Made by a program: the position numbers and the translations under genes
Assembly: GCA_000492175.2 (NCBI GenBank)
Contig: CP097573.1
Location: 2,542,001 to 2,606,000 of the forward strand
Origin: Firmicutes bacterium ASF500
Lineage (GTDB): Bacteria; Bacillota; Clostridia; Oscillospirales; Oscillospiraceae
Direction of reading: 5' to 3'
Length of the DNA stretch: 64,000 nucleotides
Shown: positions 43,205 through 51,464 of the stretch, piece by piece
Layout: every line of letters starts with the position of its first letter
Position numbering within the stretch: position 1 is the first letter of the stretch
Notes under the pieces: generated by a model
Databases searched by the model: none
What the model was told of the DNA's origin: nothing
Seen by the model: the letters and a program-made list of their open reading frames with translations, nothing else

Positions 43205-43233
43205 GCCCCCCTCTTGGAGGGGGGGCTTTTTTT
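43205..43233 (+). terminator. Terminator of the DegV gene
   Basis: GCCCCCCTC / GAGGGGGGGC stem with a short TTG loop, followed by T7. It is embedded in a truncated CTCCCT-type repeat (from 43183). The next ~120 bp hold no gene. Confidence 0.75.
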
Positions 43234-43349
43234 GCCTGGACGCTCCTGCAAACCACACCAATTCTTCTGAGCGTGATAAAATGCACAGGAGAGCATTCCA
43301 CGGCCCGCAGGGTAATTGAATGAGCAAACAAATTGTGAACGACCGCGGT

Positions 43350-43481
43350 CCAAAAGCCTCCCTCCTAGAGGGAGGTGGCACGGCGAAGCCGTGACGGAGG
43401 GAGTCCTCCGAAGGTCTGTGGGGACCTTGGTGACTCCCTCAGTCAGCTTCGCTGACAGCTCCCTCGGGGAGGGAGCCTTTG
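43350..43481. repeat. AGCCTCCCTC...GAGGGAGCC dispersed repeat, forward copy
   Basis: Composed of hairpins in series: CCTCCCTCCTAGAGGGAGG, CACGGCGAAGCCGTG, CCGAAGG..., CTCAGTCAGCTTCGCTGAC and CTCCCTCGGGGAGGGAG. The same series occurs in reverse at 63477-63639, and a minimal form at 57846-57878. Such repeats are common between genes of gut Clostridia. Confidence 0.8.
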
Positions 43482-43509
43482 TCCACGCGGCGGGGATGAG
43501 GGGGCATTT

Positions 43510-43590
43510 GTAGGGCGGGACGACCCGGCCCGCCGTCCACGGAGAGTGGGCGCCCTCGGGGGACGGCGCGCCGGGGTCGTCGCGCCCTAC
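43510..43590. repeat. GTAGGGCGGG/CGCG palindromic repeat, copy 8
   Basis: CGGG-type left arm, CCACGGAGAG centre, CGCG-type right arm. The right flank AGACGCAAAATTGACTTCCC matches that of copy 7. Confidence 0.85.
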
Positions 43591-43631
43591 AGACGCAAAA
43601 TTGACTTCCCTGCCTCGGCCCGCCCTCCTCG

Positions 43632-43660
43632 TTGCCTTTTACGCGGGGCTGTGATATACT
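43632..43660 (+). promoter_or_regulatory. Promoter of the FAD oxidoreductase gene
   Basis: TTGCCT - 17 nt - TATACT, 26 bp before the start codon. Confidence 0.6.
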
Positions 43661-43686
43661 GACAAGAAAAAAGGAGGCGCAACCTA

Positions 43687-45075
43687 ATGAACGCCAATTA
43701 CGACGCTGTGATCCTGGGCTGTGGGGAGGCGGGCATTTTCGCCGCCTATGAGCTGGCCCATCTCCATCCCGAGCTGAAGGTGCTGGCCCTGGACCAGGGG
43801 GCGGACATCTACCGCCGCAGCTGCCCCATCGTGGCGGGGAAGGTGAAGGAGTGCATCCACTGCCCCGTGTGCCATACCATGTGCGGCTTCGGCGGGGCCG
43901 GGGCTTTCTCCGACGGGAAATTCAACTTCACCACCCAGTTCGGCGGCTGGCTCACCGACTTTATGGAGCCCGCCCATGTGATGGAGCTCATCGACTATGT
44001 GGACTCCATCAACGTGGCCCACGGGGCCACCACCGAGGTCTACTCCACCGAGACCGAGGAGGCCCGGAAGCTGGCCCGCCGGGCCCTGGCCTACGACCTC
44101 CACCTCCTCCAGGCCCGGTGCAAGCACCTGGGCACCGAGAACAACCTGCGTATCCTCACCAACATCTACGAGGGCCTCCAGAACAAGCTGGAGTTTGCCT
44201 TCCACACAGAGGTCGCCTCCATCGAAAGGGCGGAGGACGGCTACCGTCTCCTCCTGGCCAAGGGGGGAGAGGTGGGGTGCAAATACCTCATCGCCGCGCC
44301 GGGGCGGTCCGGGGCGGAGTGGTTCTCCAACCAATGCAAGGCCCTGGGGCTGGAGCTGCTGAACAACCAGGTGGATATCGGCGTCCGGGTGGAGCTGCCC
44401 GCCGCCGTCTTTGAGCACATCACCGATGTGGTCTACGAGTCCAAGCTGGTCTACCGCACCCAGCAGTACGGCGACAGTGTGCGCACCTTCTGCATGAACC
44501 CATACGGCCATGTGGTGGCCGAGAATGTGGAGGGCATCAACACGGTGAACGGCCACTCCTACGCCGACCCCGCCCTCCGCTCGGAAAATACCAACTTCGC
44601 CCTGCTGGTCTCCAACCGGTTCACCAAGCCCTTTAACGAGCCCTACCGCTACGGCAAGCACGTGGCCTCCCTGTCCAACATGCTGGCGGGGGGCGTGCTG
44701 GTCCAGCGGTTCGGCGACCTGCTGGGGGGCCGGAGGACCAACGAGCACCGCATGAGCAAATCCACCGTCCGGCCCACCCTGTCCGCCGCTATCCCCGGGG
44801 ACCTGTCCCTGGCTCTGCCCAAGCGCCAGCTGGACGACATCATTGAGATGATCCAGCGGCTGGACAAGATCGCCCCCGGCACCGCCAACTACGACACCCT
44901 GCTCTACGGCGCGGAGGTGAAGTTCTATTCCGCACGCCTCCAGCTGTCTGAGGAGCTGGAGACCGCCCTGCCCAACTTCTTCGCCGCCGGTGACGGCGCT
45001 GGGGTCACCCGGGGACTGGCCCAGGCCGGGGCCTCCGGTGTCCAGGCGGCGCGGGCGATTTGTAAGAGGCTGTAA
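43687..45075 (+). CDS. NAD(P)/FAD-dependent oxidoreductase (COG2509-like) with Cys cluster
   Basis: 462 aa. N-terminal FAD-binding Rossmann motif AVILGCGEAGIFAAYEL (GxGxxG at 11-16) with the E/D of ALDQGADI, and C-terminal FFAAGDGAGVTRGLAQAGASGVQAA closing the FAD site. A C-x2-C-x2-C-x3-C cluster (C56, C59, C62, C66) is followed by GFGGAGAFSDGKFNF. The family is widespread in anaerobes; the physiological substrate is unknown. AAAGGAGG is upstream of the ATG. Single-gene unit. Confidence 0.9.
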   Translation: MNANYDAVILGCGEAGIFAAYELAHLHPELKVLALDQGADIYRRSCPIVAGKVKECIHCPVCHTMCGFGGAGAFSDGKFNFTTQFGGWLTDFMEPAHVMELIDYVDSINVAHGATTEVYSTETEEARKLARRALAYDLHLLQARCKHLGTENNLRILTNIYEGLQNKLEFAFHTEVASIERAEDGYRLLLAKGGEVGCKYLIAAPGRSGAEWFSNQCKALGLELLNNQVDIGVRVELPAAVFEHITDVVYESKLVYRTQQYGDSVRTFCMNPYGHVVAENVEGINTVNGHSYADPALRSENTNFALLVSNRFTKPFNEPYRYGKHVASLSNMLAGGVLVQRFGDLLGGRRTNEHRMSKSTVRPTLSAAIPGDLSLALPKRQLDDIIEMIQRLDKIAPGTANYDTLLYGAEVKFYSARLQLSEELETALPNFFAAGDGAGVTRGLAQAGASGVQAARAICKRL

Positions 45076-45086
45076 TTTGCACGTTA

Positions 45087-45224
45087 GCCCCCCTTGCCAA
45101 AGGGGGGAGGGCCACGAAGTGGCGGGGGGATTCCAAATCAGCGGAAGGCTCTGGGAAAACGGAATCCCTCCACCACCGGGCTTCGCTCGGCGGTCCCCCT
45201 CCCTTTGACAAGGGAGGCTTTTCC
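45087..45224. repeat. GCCCCCCTTGCCAAAGGGGGG-type repeat
   Basis: CCCCCCTTGCCAAAGGGGGGAG, a GAAGTGGCGGGGGGATTCC segment, its inverse (GGAATCCCTCCACCACCGGGCTTCG) and CCCTCCCTTTGACAAGGGAGG. It is a single, inverted relative of the hairpin part of the 261-bp array unit. Confidence 0.75.
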
Positions 45225-45250
45225 ATCACAACCACAAAGGAGAGCATACT

Positions 45251-46012
45251 ATGCGTCCCTGGTTCACCACCGAACAACTGGCCCCTGATACCTGGGTCAT
45301 CAGCGAATACCGCCACTGGGAGGAGACCCACTGCTATCTCCTCATCGGCGAGGACCGCGCCCTGCTCATTGACACAGGGCTGGGCATCTGCAACATCTAT
45401 GAGGAGGTCCGTCAACTGACAGACAAGCCGGTCACCGCCATAGCCACCCACATCCACTGGGACCACATTGGCGGCCACAAATATTTCACCGATTTCTACG
45501 CCCATGAGGCGGAGCTGTCCTGGCTTCAGGGAGGGTTTCCCCTGTCCATGGAGACGGTCCGGGAGATGGTGCTGGACCGGTGCGAAGCGCCGGAGGACTT
45601 TGACATCAGTACATATGAGATGTTCCAGGGTATGCCTACCCGCATTTTAAAGGGTGGAGAAGTGCTGGACCTGGGAGGGCGGGATGTTCAGGTCCTCCAT
45701 ACGCCTGGACACTCCCCAGGGCACCTGTGCTTCTGGGAGGAGGCGCGGGGCGATCTGTACACTGGGGATCTGGTCTATCTGGATACCCTTTTCGCCTACT
45801 ACCCTTCCACCGACCCGGAGGCCTACCTGGACTCCCTGGAGCTGATTGCTGCCCTCCCTGCCCGGCGGGTCCTGCCCGCCCACCACTCGCTGGAGGTCTC
45901 CCCAGAGCTGCCCCGCCAGATGCGAGACGCCCTCCGCCGGCTGAAGCAGGAGGGGAAGCTCCGCCACGGCGCGGGGACCTTCCAATATGACGGCTGGGCA
46001 ATTTGGCTTTGA
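45251..46012 (+). CDS. Metallo-beta-lactamase-fold hydrolase
   Basis: 253 aa. Metal site: THIHWDHIGGH (HxHxDH), HTPGHSPGHLCFWEE and GDLVY; a later H in LPAHHSLEV completes a glyoxalase II/lactonase-like set. AAAGGAG lies 8 nt before the ATG. The fold suggests hydrolysis of a thioester, lactone or phosphoester; substrate unknown. It precedes the DnaA-box cluster. Confidence 0.92.
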   Translation: MRPWFTTEQLAPDTWVISEYRHWEETHCYLLIGEDRALLIDTGLGICNIYEEVRQLTDKPVTAIATHIHWDHIGGHKYFTDFYAHEAELSWLQGGFPLSMETVREMVLDRCEAPEDFDISTYEMFQGMPTRILKGGEVLDLGGRDVQVLHTPGHSPGHLCFWEEARGDLYTGDLVYLDTLFAYYPSTDPEAYLDSLELIAALPARRVLPAHHSLEVSPELPRQMRDALRRLKQEGKLRHGAGTFQYDGWAIWL

Positions 46013-46079
46013 CCGCTGCGGCAGACCTCCTGCAAAACTCCGGGGGACGCCGCCCGAGTAATTGAATGGAGGCTCCAGG

Positions 46080-46345
46080 GACGGAAATTATTTTGTCAAC
46101 CTCTATGCAGTTTTTTATCCACTTTCTCCACCGGTTTTTCCACAGCCTTTTTTCCTGCGGCAGAAGGGTTCTCCACATTGTCCACAGGTTTATCCACACC
46201 GGTTATGTCAACTCTCGGGCCGTAAATATTCATTCACGGGTTACCATAATGTCTGTCAAGGTAGAATTTTTCACAAAATTTGTCCCGGGATATTTTTGCA
46301 GGAAAGGCCGTCAATTCCACCGTATTTATGAAAGGAGCGTCCCCC
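46080..46345 (+). other. DnaA-box cluster: candidate replication origin (oriC)
   Basis: Six same-strand DnaA-box-like 9-mers lie in 84 bp: TTATCCACT (46115), TTCTCCACC (46124), TTTTCCACA (46136), TTCTCCACA (46169), TTGTCCACA (46178) and a perfect TTATCCACA (46190). Five match at 8 or 9 of 9 bases, one at 7. They form two triplets with the same 9- and 12-bp steps. An AT-rich tract (46225-46310) follows, holding AATTTTTCAC and GGGATATTTTTGC. No ORF here is credible. mnmE begins at 46346, and this gene is origin-linked in many bacteria; dnaA itself is not in the window. Confidence 0.55.
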
Positions 46346-47719
46346 ATGTCCCTCCCAACCGACACCATCGCCGCCATATCCACAGCCTCCGGCCCGGGGG
46401 CCATCGGGATACTCCGCCTGTCCGGGCCGGAGGCCGTTTCCATTGTGGAAAAATGCTTTCAGCCCTTGGGGCCCAAGGGCCTGCGGGCGCATAAGCCCCG
46501 GGAGCTGGTCTACGGCGACCTGCTGGACAGCGGCGGCCAGCCCATCGACCGGGTGCTGTGTACCTACAGCCGGGGCCCCTCCAGCTACACCGGGGATGAC
46601 ACGGCGGAGCTCCAGTGCCACGGCTCCCCCATGGTGCTGGCCCTGGGGCTGGAGGCCCTCTTCGCCGCCGGAGCCCGTCAGGCCCGGGCGGGGGAGTTCA
46701 CCCGGCGGGCCTTTCTCAACGGCAGGCTGGACCTGGCTCAGGCGGAGGCGGTGGGGGACCTCCTCTCCGCCCAGAGCCGGGAGGGGGCCCGCCACGCGGC
46801 GGGCCAGCTGGCCGGGGTGCTGTCCCAAAGGATTGGGGATATCTACTCCGCCCTGGTGGATGTGATGGCCCACTTCCACGCCGTCCTGGACTACCCAGAC
46901 GAGGACATCGACCCCTTCCGCCTGGAGGAGCTGGACGCCGCCCTGTCCAATCAGGAGGGGGAGCTGAACGCCCTGCTGGCCTCCTGCGGCCGGGGGAAGC
47001 TGCTGCGGGAGGGGGTGCCCTGCGCCATTGTGGGCCGTCCCAACGCGGGCAAGTCCTCCCTGCTCAACGCTATGCTGGGCTGGGACCGGGCTATCGTCAC
47101 CGACATCCCCGGCACCACCCGGGACACGGTGGAGGAGCGGTGCGAGCTGGGGGGCGTCCCCCTGCGGCTCATCGACACCGCCGGATTGCGGGAAACCTCT
47201 GACCCGGTGGAAAAGCTGGGGGTGGAGCGCTCCCGAAAGGCCATGGCGGCGGCGGGGCTGATTCTGGTGCTCATCGACGCCTCCCGGCCTGCGGCAGAGG
47301 AGGACTTCGCCCTGCTCCAGGAGGCGATGGGGCTGGCCCCCACCATCCTGGTGTGGACCAAGGGGGACCTGCCCCAGGCCCCCATCCCGGTGGTGAACAT
47401 GACGCTCCCGCCCTCCGTGACGGTGAGCGCCAAGGTCAGAGACTTGGACGAGCTGTGCAATGAGATATCCTGCGCTTTTCCCCAGGACCTCTGGGGCGGG
47501 TACGGCGAAATCCTCACCAACGCCCGCCAGGAGGAGGCCGCGTCCAGAGCACGAGAGGCGGTCCGCCGGGCCAGAGAGGCCCTGCGAGCCGGAATTACCC
47601 CTGACGCCCTCCTCACCGATGTGGAGGAGGCGCTCCAGGCCCTGGGGGAGCTCACCGGCCAGTCCGTTCGGGAGGATGTCACTGACCGCATCTTCGCCAA
47701 ATTCTGCGTTGGAAAATAA
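46346..47719 (+). CDS. mnmE: tRNA uridine-5-carboxymethylaminomethyl(34) synthesis GTPase MnmE
   Basis: 457 aa from the ATG at 46346 (AAAGGAG upstream); the frame extends into the DnaA-box region without a ribosome site. Together with MnmG it modifies U34 of tRNAs. N-terminal formyl-THF-binding domain (TIAAISTASGPGAIGILRLSG), helical domain, inserted G domain (GRPNAGKSSLLNAML, TDIPGTTRDTVEE, DTAGLRE) and the C-terminal FCVGK with the essential CxGK cysteine. mnmG does not follow here, unlike in many genomes. Confidence 0.97.
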   Translation: MSLPTDTIAAISTASGPGAIGILRLSGPEAVSIVEKCFQPLGPKGLRAHKPRELVYGDLLDSGGQPIDRVLCTYSRGPSSYTGDDTAELQCHGSPMVLALGLEALFAAGARQARAGEFTRRAFLNGRLDLAQAEAVGDLLSAQSREGARHAAGQLAGVLSQRIGDIYSALVDVMAHFHAVLDYPDEDIDPFRLEELDAALSNQEGELNALLASCGRGKLLREGVPCAIVGRPNAGKSSLLNAMLGWDRAIVTDIPGTTRDTVEERCELGGVPLRLIDTAGLRETSDPVEKLGVERSRKAMAAAGLILVLIDASRPAAEEDFALLQEAMGLAPTILVWTKGDLPQAPIPVVNMTLPPSVTVSAKVRDLDELCNEISCAFPQDLWGGYGEILTNARQEEAASRAREAVRRAREALRAGITPDALLTDVEEALQALGELTGQSVREDVTDRIFAKFCVGK

Positions 47720-47722
47720 AAC

Positions 47723-47750
47723 CGTCCCTCCGGCAAACGCCGGAGGGACG
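47723..47750. terminator. Bidirectional terminator between mnmE and the SH3 protein gene
   Basis: CGTCCCTCCGGC-AAAC-GCCGGAGGGACG, a perfect 12-bp stem; TTTTATTTTCC follows it on the minus strand and TACTGCTTTCTT on the plus strand. It sits between convergent genes. Confidence 0.8.
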
Positions 47751-47760
47751 TACTGCTTTC

Positions 47761-48786
47761 TTACCGGGCGGAGACGAAATCCTTGCGGACATAGCCCTCC
47801 TGGGAGCCGTTGTAGCGCACCCGATACCAGCCGTTCTCCTCGCCCACCACGGTGACCTCCGCGCCGTTGGAGGCGCTGGCTACCACGGAGTTCTCGGTGC
47901 CGGGGCCGGAGCGGATGTTCAGTCCGGAGGTGCCCGCGTTGACGATGGTGACCCGGGTGCCGGGGGCGATGGTACCGCCGCTGGGTTCGGGGTCAGGCTC
48001 AAGGGGCGGGTCGGGAGTGGGATCGGGCTCCGGGTCGGGGGTGACGGGGTCAACGGGGGGGTCAGGCTGATCCGGAGTGCCGCCGCCGCTGCTGTCAGGG
48101 ACCTGGGGGGTGCTGGTGTCCCCGACGCCGGGCTGGTTGGAGCCGGAGCCGGAGGGGCCCTGACTGGAGGAAGCGCCGGGCTTGGGGTCCGGGTCCTTGC
48201 CGCCGCCGAAGATGGGGGAGCCGATAAAGCGGTAGATGATGAACATGGCGGCCAGGACCACCACAAAGGAGCCGATCCAGGTGGCTGTCCGCAGGGTGGA
48301 AGCGGGCCGTCCATAGCCGCCGCCCCTGGTGTTAGCCACCCGCTTGCCAGACACACCGCCCCGGCCGGGGCGCTCGTCGCAGAAGGGGCACCGCTTATAG
48401 GTGACGGAATAGTCCTCCCCGCAGTTCTCGCAGCGGATTACGTCGCTGCGCCGGGGGGACTGCTGGCGGCGGTCGCCCTCATAGGACTCGGGCCTGCGGC
48501 GCTCACCGGCGCGGGGGTCGCCGCCGCGAGGGTCGGTCCGGCGGGGCTCACTGCTCCGGGGGTCCGTCCGGCGGGGGTCAGCACTCCGGGGGTCCGTCCG
48601 GCGGGGGTCAGCACTCCGGGGGTCAGCGCTCCGGGGGTCAGTCCGCCGGGGCTCGCGATACTGATAGGAGTCAGGCCGCCTTGGTTCGCCGCCGCGAGGG
48701 GCTGGACGCCGGGGTGGGCCGCCATAGGAATCGGGCCGCCTTGGCTCACCGCCGGGGCGGGGCCCGGAGTTTTGTCTATCTGCCAT
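47761..48786 (-). CDS. Zinc-ribbon, single-pass membrane protein with SH3 domain
   Basis: 341 aa. Residues ~1-110 are an Arg/Pro/Asp-rich disordered region with tandem DPRSADPRRT units. A CxxC...CxxC zinc ribbon (IRCENCGEDYSVTYKRCPFC) follows at ~115-135, one membrane helix (about 170-190), a long Pro/Asp-rich extracellular stalk (DPEPDPTPDPP) and a C-terminal bacterial SH3 domain (about 275-341, LNIRSGPGTENSVVASASNGAEVTVV). The topology suggests linking a cytoplasmic partner to the cell wall. Function unknown. GGAG is upstream of the ATG; the gene is monocistronic. Confidence 0.85.
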   Translation of the reverse strand: MADRQNSGPRPGGEPRRPDSYGGPPRRPAPRGGEPRRPDSYQYREPRRTDPRSADPRSADPRRTDPRSADPRRTDPRSSEPRRTDPRGGDPRAGERRRPESYEGDRRQQSPRRSDVIRCENCGEDYSVTYKRCPFCDERPGRGGVSGKRVANTRGGGYGRPASTLRTATWIGSFVVVLAAMFIIYRFIGSPIFGGGKDPDPKPGASSSQGPSGSGSNQPGVGDTSTPQVPDSSGGGTPDQPDPPVDPVTPDPEPDPTPDPPLEPDPEPSGGTIAPGTRVTIVNAGTSGLNIRSGPGTENSVVASASNGAEVTVVGEENGWYRVRYNGSQEGYVRKDFVSAR

Positions 48787-48827
48787 GATCGAGTCTCCAA
48801 TCTTATCAATGATATTTCTGCTATCCT

Positions 48828-48856
48828 ATTTTACCGTCATTTTCCCCTCCCGTCAA
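48828..48856 (-). promoter_or_regulatory. Promoter of the zinc-ribbon/SH3 gene
   Basis: On the minus strand, TTGACG - 17 nt - TAAAAT, about 42 bp upstream of the start codon. Confidence 0.65.
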
Positions 48857-48909
48857 CGGTGAAACGACGAAATCACAAAATGTTCACATTTTTATGTAAA
48901 TCCCCCCGC

Positions 48910-48938
48910 TTGACCGTCTGGCCGCTTTTTACTATAAT
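48910..48938 (+). promoter_or_regulatory. Promoter of the AAA ATPase operon
   Basis: TTGACC - 17 nt - TATAAT, 28 bp before the start codon, which has AAGGAGG. Confidence 0.8.
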
Positions 48939-48966
48939 GGTCCTATGAAATAAGGAGGCCACGCCT

Positions 48967-50385
48967 ATGAGTGCCGCAATGACCGCCAGTGAGGTCCACA
49001 AGCAGTATACCGAGATCGCCGCCGCCTTCCGGAAGCTGATCCCCGACCCGGCTCTGCGGCTGGCCTTCAGCCGCCAGGTGGACGGCTATGTCCGCCAGTA
49101 CGCCCTGGGGGTGTGGCAGGCGGACAGCGCCAGCTCCATCTCCCCCCGGCACGTGGAGTATTACAACGCCATCTGGTCCCCGGGCAACCCGGTGCCCTCC
49201 GCCCTGTACTGGGAGGTGGCCTCCGGGGTAGCCAACTTCGACCTGTTTCAGCCCCCCGCCTTCTTTGAGGACCTGCGGCAGTATGACCGTCTGAAGGGCA
49301 CCGCCCTGGCCCGGCGGTTTGCCGACCAGCTCACCCTGCTCCTGCTCCTCTTCGCCGCTGTAGACGGGGTGGTCAGCGAGAGCGAGGCGGGCTTTGTCAA
49401 CGGGTGCAGCGACGCCCTGCTGGAGCTGTGCGATAAGGACGGACTGCGCCCCGACCGGCCCGCCGTACGGGCGGACGAGTTTATCGCCCCCCGGCCCGGC
49501 CAGCCCGCCGCCGCCAAGCGGGCGGAGGCCCCGGCTCCCAAGGAGGAGAAGCCCCCCGAGGAGCCCGAGCCCACCCTGGAGGAGCTGCTGGCCCAGCTGG
49601 ACGAGCTGTGCGGCCTGGAGCGGGTGAAAAAGGACGTGAAGAGCCTCATCAACCTGGTGAAGGTGCGCAGGCTCCGGGAGGAGGCCGGCCTGCCCGTGCC
49701 CCCCATGTCCCTCCACCTGGTCTTTATGGGCAACCCCGGCACCGGCAAGACCACCGTGGCCCGTCTGCTGGCTAAAATTTACCACGCGGTGGGGGTGCTG
49801 TCCAAGGGCCAGCTGGTGGAGGTGGACCGGTCCGGTCTGGTGGCCGGGTTCGTGGGTCAGACCGCCCTCAAAACCCAGGAGGCCGTCCAGAAGGCCATCG
49901 GCGGGGTGCTGTTCATCGACGAGGCCTACGCCCTGGTCAACGCCGAGAGCGCCAACGATTTCGGCCACGAGGCCATCGAGGTCATCCTCAAGAATATGGA
50001 GGACCACCGGAAGGACCTGATCGTGATCGTGGCGGGGTACACCGACCGGATGGAGCAGTTTATCCACGCCAACCCCGGTTTGGAATCCCGGTTTAACAAA
50101 TACTTCTTCTTTGAGGACTACGACGGGAAGCAGCTGATGGAGATTTTCCGGTCCATGTGCAAAAAGAACGGCTACACCCTCTCGGAGGAGGGGGAGCAGT
50201 TCATGGAGAAGGACCTGCAAGGGCTCTACGAGGAGCGGGACGAGAACTTCGGCAACGCCCGGGATGTGCGCAACCTCTTTGAGCAGGCGGTGGCCCGCCA
50301 GGCCGACCGGGTGTCCCAGCTGGAGGAGCCCACCAGGGAACAGCTCATGGAGCTGAAACCGGAGGATTTGGAGGAGAAAGAATGA
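48967..50385 (+). CDS. CbxX/CfxQ (SpoVK-like) AAA+ ATPase with TerB-like N-terminal region
   Basis: 472 aa. Residues ~1-165 are helical and include a TerB-like stretch (ADQLTLLLLLFAAVDGVVSESEAGFVNGCSDALLEL, about 119-154). After a Pro/Glu-rich linker (170-205) comes a CbbX-type AAA+ domain: Walker A GNPGTGKT (255-262), pore loop region SGLVAGFVGQTA, Walker B VLFIDEAY (about 314-321) and RFNKYFFF with sensor residues. CbbX relatives remodel Rubisco, act in sporulation (SpoVK) or in type VII secretion (EccA). Its stop overlaps the next start (ATGA), giving a four-gene operon with three unknowns. Confidence 0.9.
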   Translation: MSAAMTASEVHKQYTEIAAAFRKLIPDPALRLAFSRQVDGYVRQYALGVWQADSASSISPRHVEYYNAIWSPGNPVPSALYWEVASGVANFDLFQPPAFFEDLRQYDRLKGTALARRFADQLTLLLLLFAAVDGVVSESEAGFVNGCSDALLELCDKDGLRPDRPAVRADEFIAPRPGQPAAAKRAEAPAPKEEKPPEEPEPTLEELLAQLDELCGLERVKKDVKSLINLVKVRRLREEAGLPVPPMSLHLVFMGNPGTGKTTVARLLAKIYHAVGVLSKGQLVEVDRSGLVAGFVGQTALKTQEAVQKAIGGVLFIDEAYALVNAESANDFGHEAIEVILKNMEDHRKDLIVIVAGYTDRMEQFIHANPGLESRFNKYFFFEDYDGKQLMEIFRSMCKKNGYTLSEEGEQFMEKDLQGLYEERDENFGNARDVRNLFEQAVARQADRVSQLEEPTREQLMELKPEDLEEKE

Positions 50386-50960
50386 TTTACCCCTATGATG
50401 AGACAAAATTTCAGGAGCACCTGGCCATCATGCACCACGAAAAATACAAGCGGTCTGAGGAGTACCATGTGTGGATCAATTTGCAGTGGGACGGTCCATA
50501 TTCCGGGCACTCCCAAGCGATTTTGCAGACGATTGGCTTCCAGGAGGGCCGGGAGGAGTTGCTGAAAAACACGCTTGGCTTTGTCACCGGACACATCCGG
50601 ACCTTCTACGAAACCTCGCTGGAGGCCATGCTTCCGGTGTTCGGTTCCACCTGGGTGGGGAGCAATACCGAACACGGCGTGGTGAAAACTCTGGAGGACC
50701 TGCACAACGCCCGTTCAGAGGAGGATTTCATCCGCATGATTCAAATCAATCTGAACGATGTAAAAGGTAGTATCGCGGTATTTTCTTTTATTTCTCTGCT
50801 CAAGTATGAATATGAAGCTCCAGAGGACGGCTGCGAGTTTGTCTTTGACCACGACCAGCTGCTTTTCTGGGGGGATGGCAACACGGGGGACCACATCTAC
50901 AACTACGCCGACGAATTTTGGAAGGGCAGCCGCTGCGAGTTTACCGTGCCGCTGACATAG
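50382..50960 (+). CDS. Unknown protein, 192 aa, coupled to the AAA ATPase
   Basis: Starts MIYPYDETKFQEHLAIMHHE with a 4-bp ATGA overlap to the AAA gene. It is soluble with no signal peptide or membrane segment, aromatic- and acid-rich, and carries no recognisable motif. Together with the next two genes it resembles the small, acidic, orphan-immunity-like proteins found downstream of polymorphic toxin loci, but no toxin gene is seen here. Confidence 0.75.
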   Translation: MIYPYDETKFQEHLAIMHHEKYKRSEEYHVWINLQWDGPYSGHSQAILQTIGFQEGREELLKNTLGFVTGHIRTFYETSLEAMLPVFGSTWVGSNTEHGVVKTLEDLHNARSEEDFIRMIQINLNDVKGSIAVFSFISLLKYEYEAPEDGCEFVFDHDQLLFWGDGNTGDHIYNYADEFWKGSRCEFTVPLT

Positions 50961-50977
50961 GAAGGGACGGTGCAGGC

Positions 50978-51460
50978 ATGACAGCTTTGGAGCTCAGCCA
51001 GATGCTTGACTCGGTGGACTGGTCCCAGTATGAAACCGCCTACGGGAACGCCGCCCAGGATATCCCCCATTTCCAGTGCGGACAGACCCCCAGCGTGCCC
51101 CGCTCCCTGGGGGAACTGTTCTCCGGGGACCGGGAGAGGGCCATGCGGGCCGCCAGCAACCTGTGGGCGGGCCTGTGCCACCAGCACGCCTATATATCCT
51201 CCGCCGCCCTGCCCGCCTGCGACTTCCTGATGATTGCCCTGCGGGAGCTGGACGACGGACTGAAGGTGGAACTGCTGGACATTTTCCTGGGCTTTGCCGC
51301 CTGTACCGGGAGAAGCGCAGAGACGGATTGGGAGAAGCAACTGCGGGACAAGCTGACCAGCCACCTGCCGGTGTTTGCCGGGCTGGTCTCCTCAGAAAAC
51401 GAGGATATTTCCTATTTTTCAGGGCGCATTGTGGAAGAATTGACCGGGGAGGAGGGGTGA
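50978..51460 (+). CDS. Unknown helical protein, 160 aa
   Basis: From the ATG at 50978 with AGGAAGGGA upstream; an earlier in-frame start overlaps the preceding gene and lacks a ribosome site. Residues ~5-155 look all-helical (SLGELFSGDRERAMRAASNLWAGLCHQHAYISSAALPACDFLMIALRELDDGLKVELLDIF), compatible with a short HEAT-like solenoid. Family not recognised. It lies 17 bp after the 192-aa gene and 4 bp before the DUF2716 gene. Confidence 0.75.
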   Translation: MTALELSQMLDSVDWSQYETAYGNAAQDIPHFQCGQTPSVPRSLGELFSGDRERAMRAASNLWAGLCHQHAYISSAALPACDFLMIALRELDDGLKVELLDIFLGFAACTGRSAETDWEKQLRDKLTSHLPVFAGLVSSENEDISYFSGRIVEELTGEEG

Positions 51461-51464
51461 GCAG

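Noticed and set aside
46062..46494. ORFs of 89 and 142 aa over the DnaA-box region
   Set aside because: They run through the box cluster into mnmE in the wrong frame and have no ribosome site.
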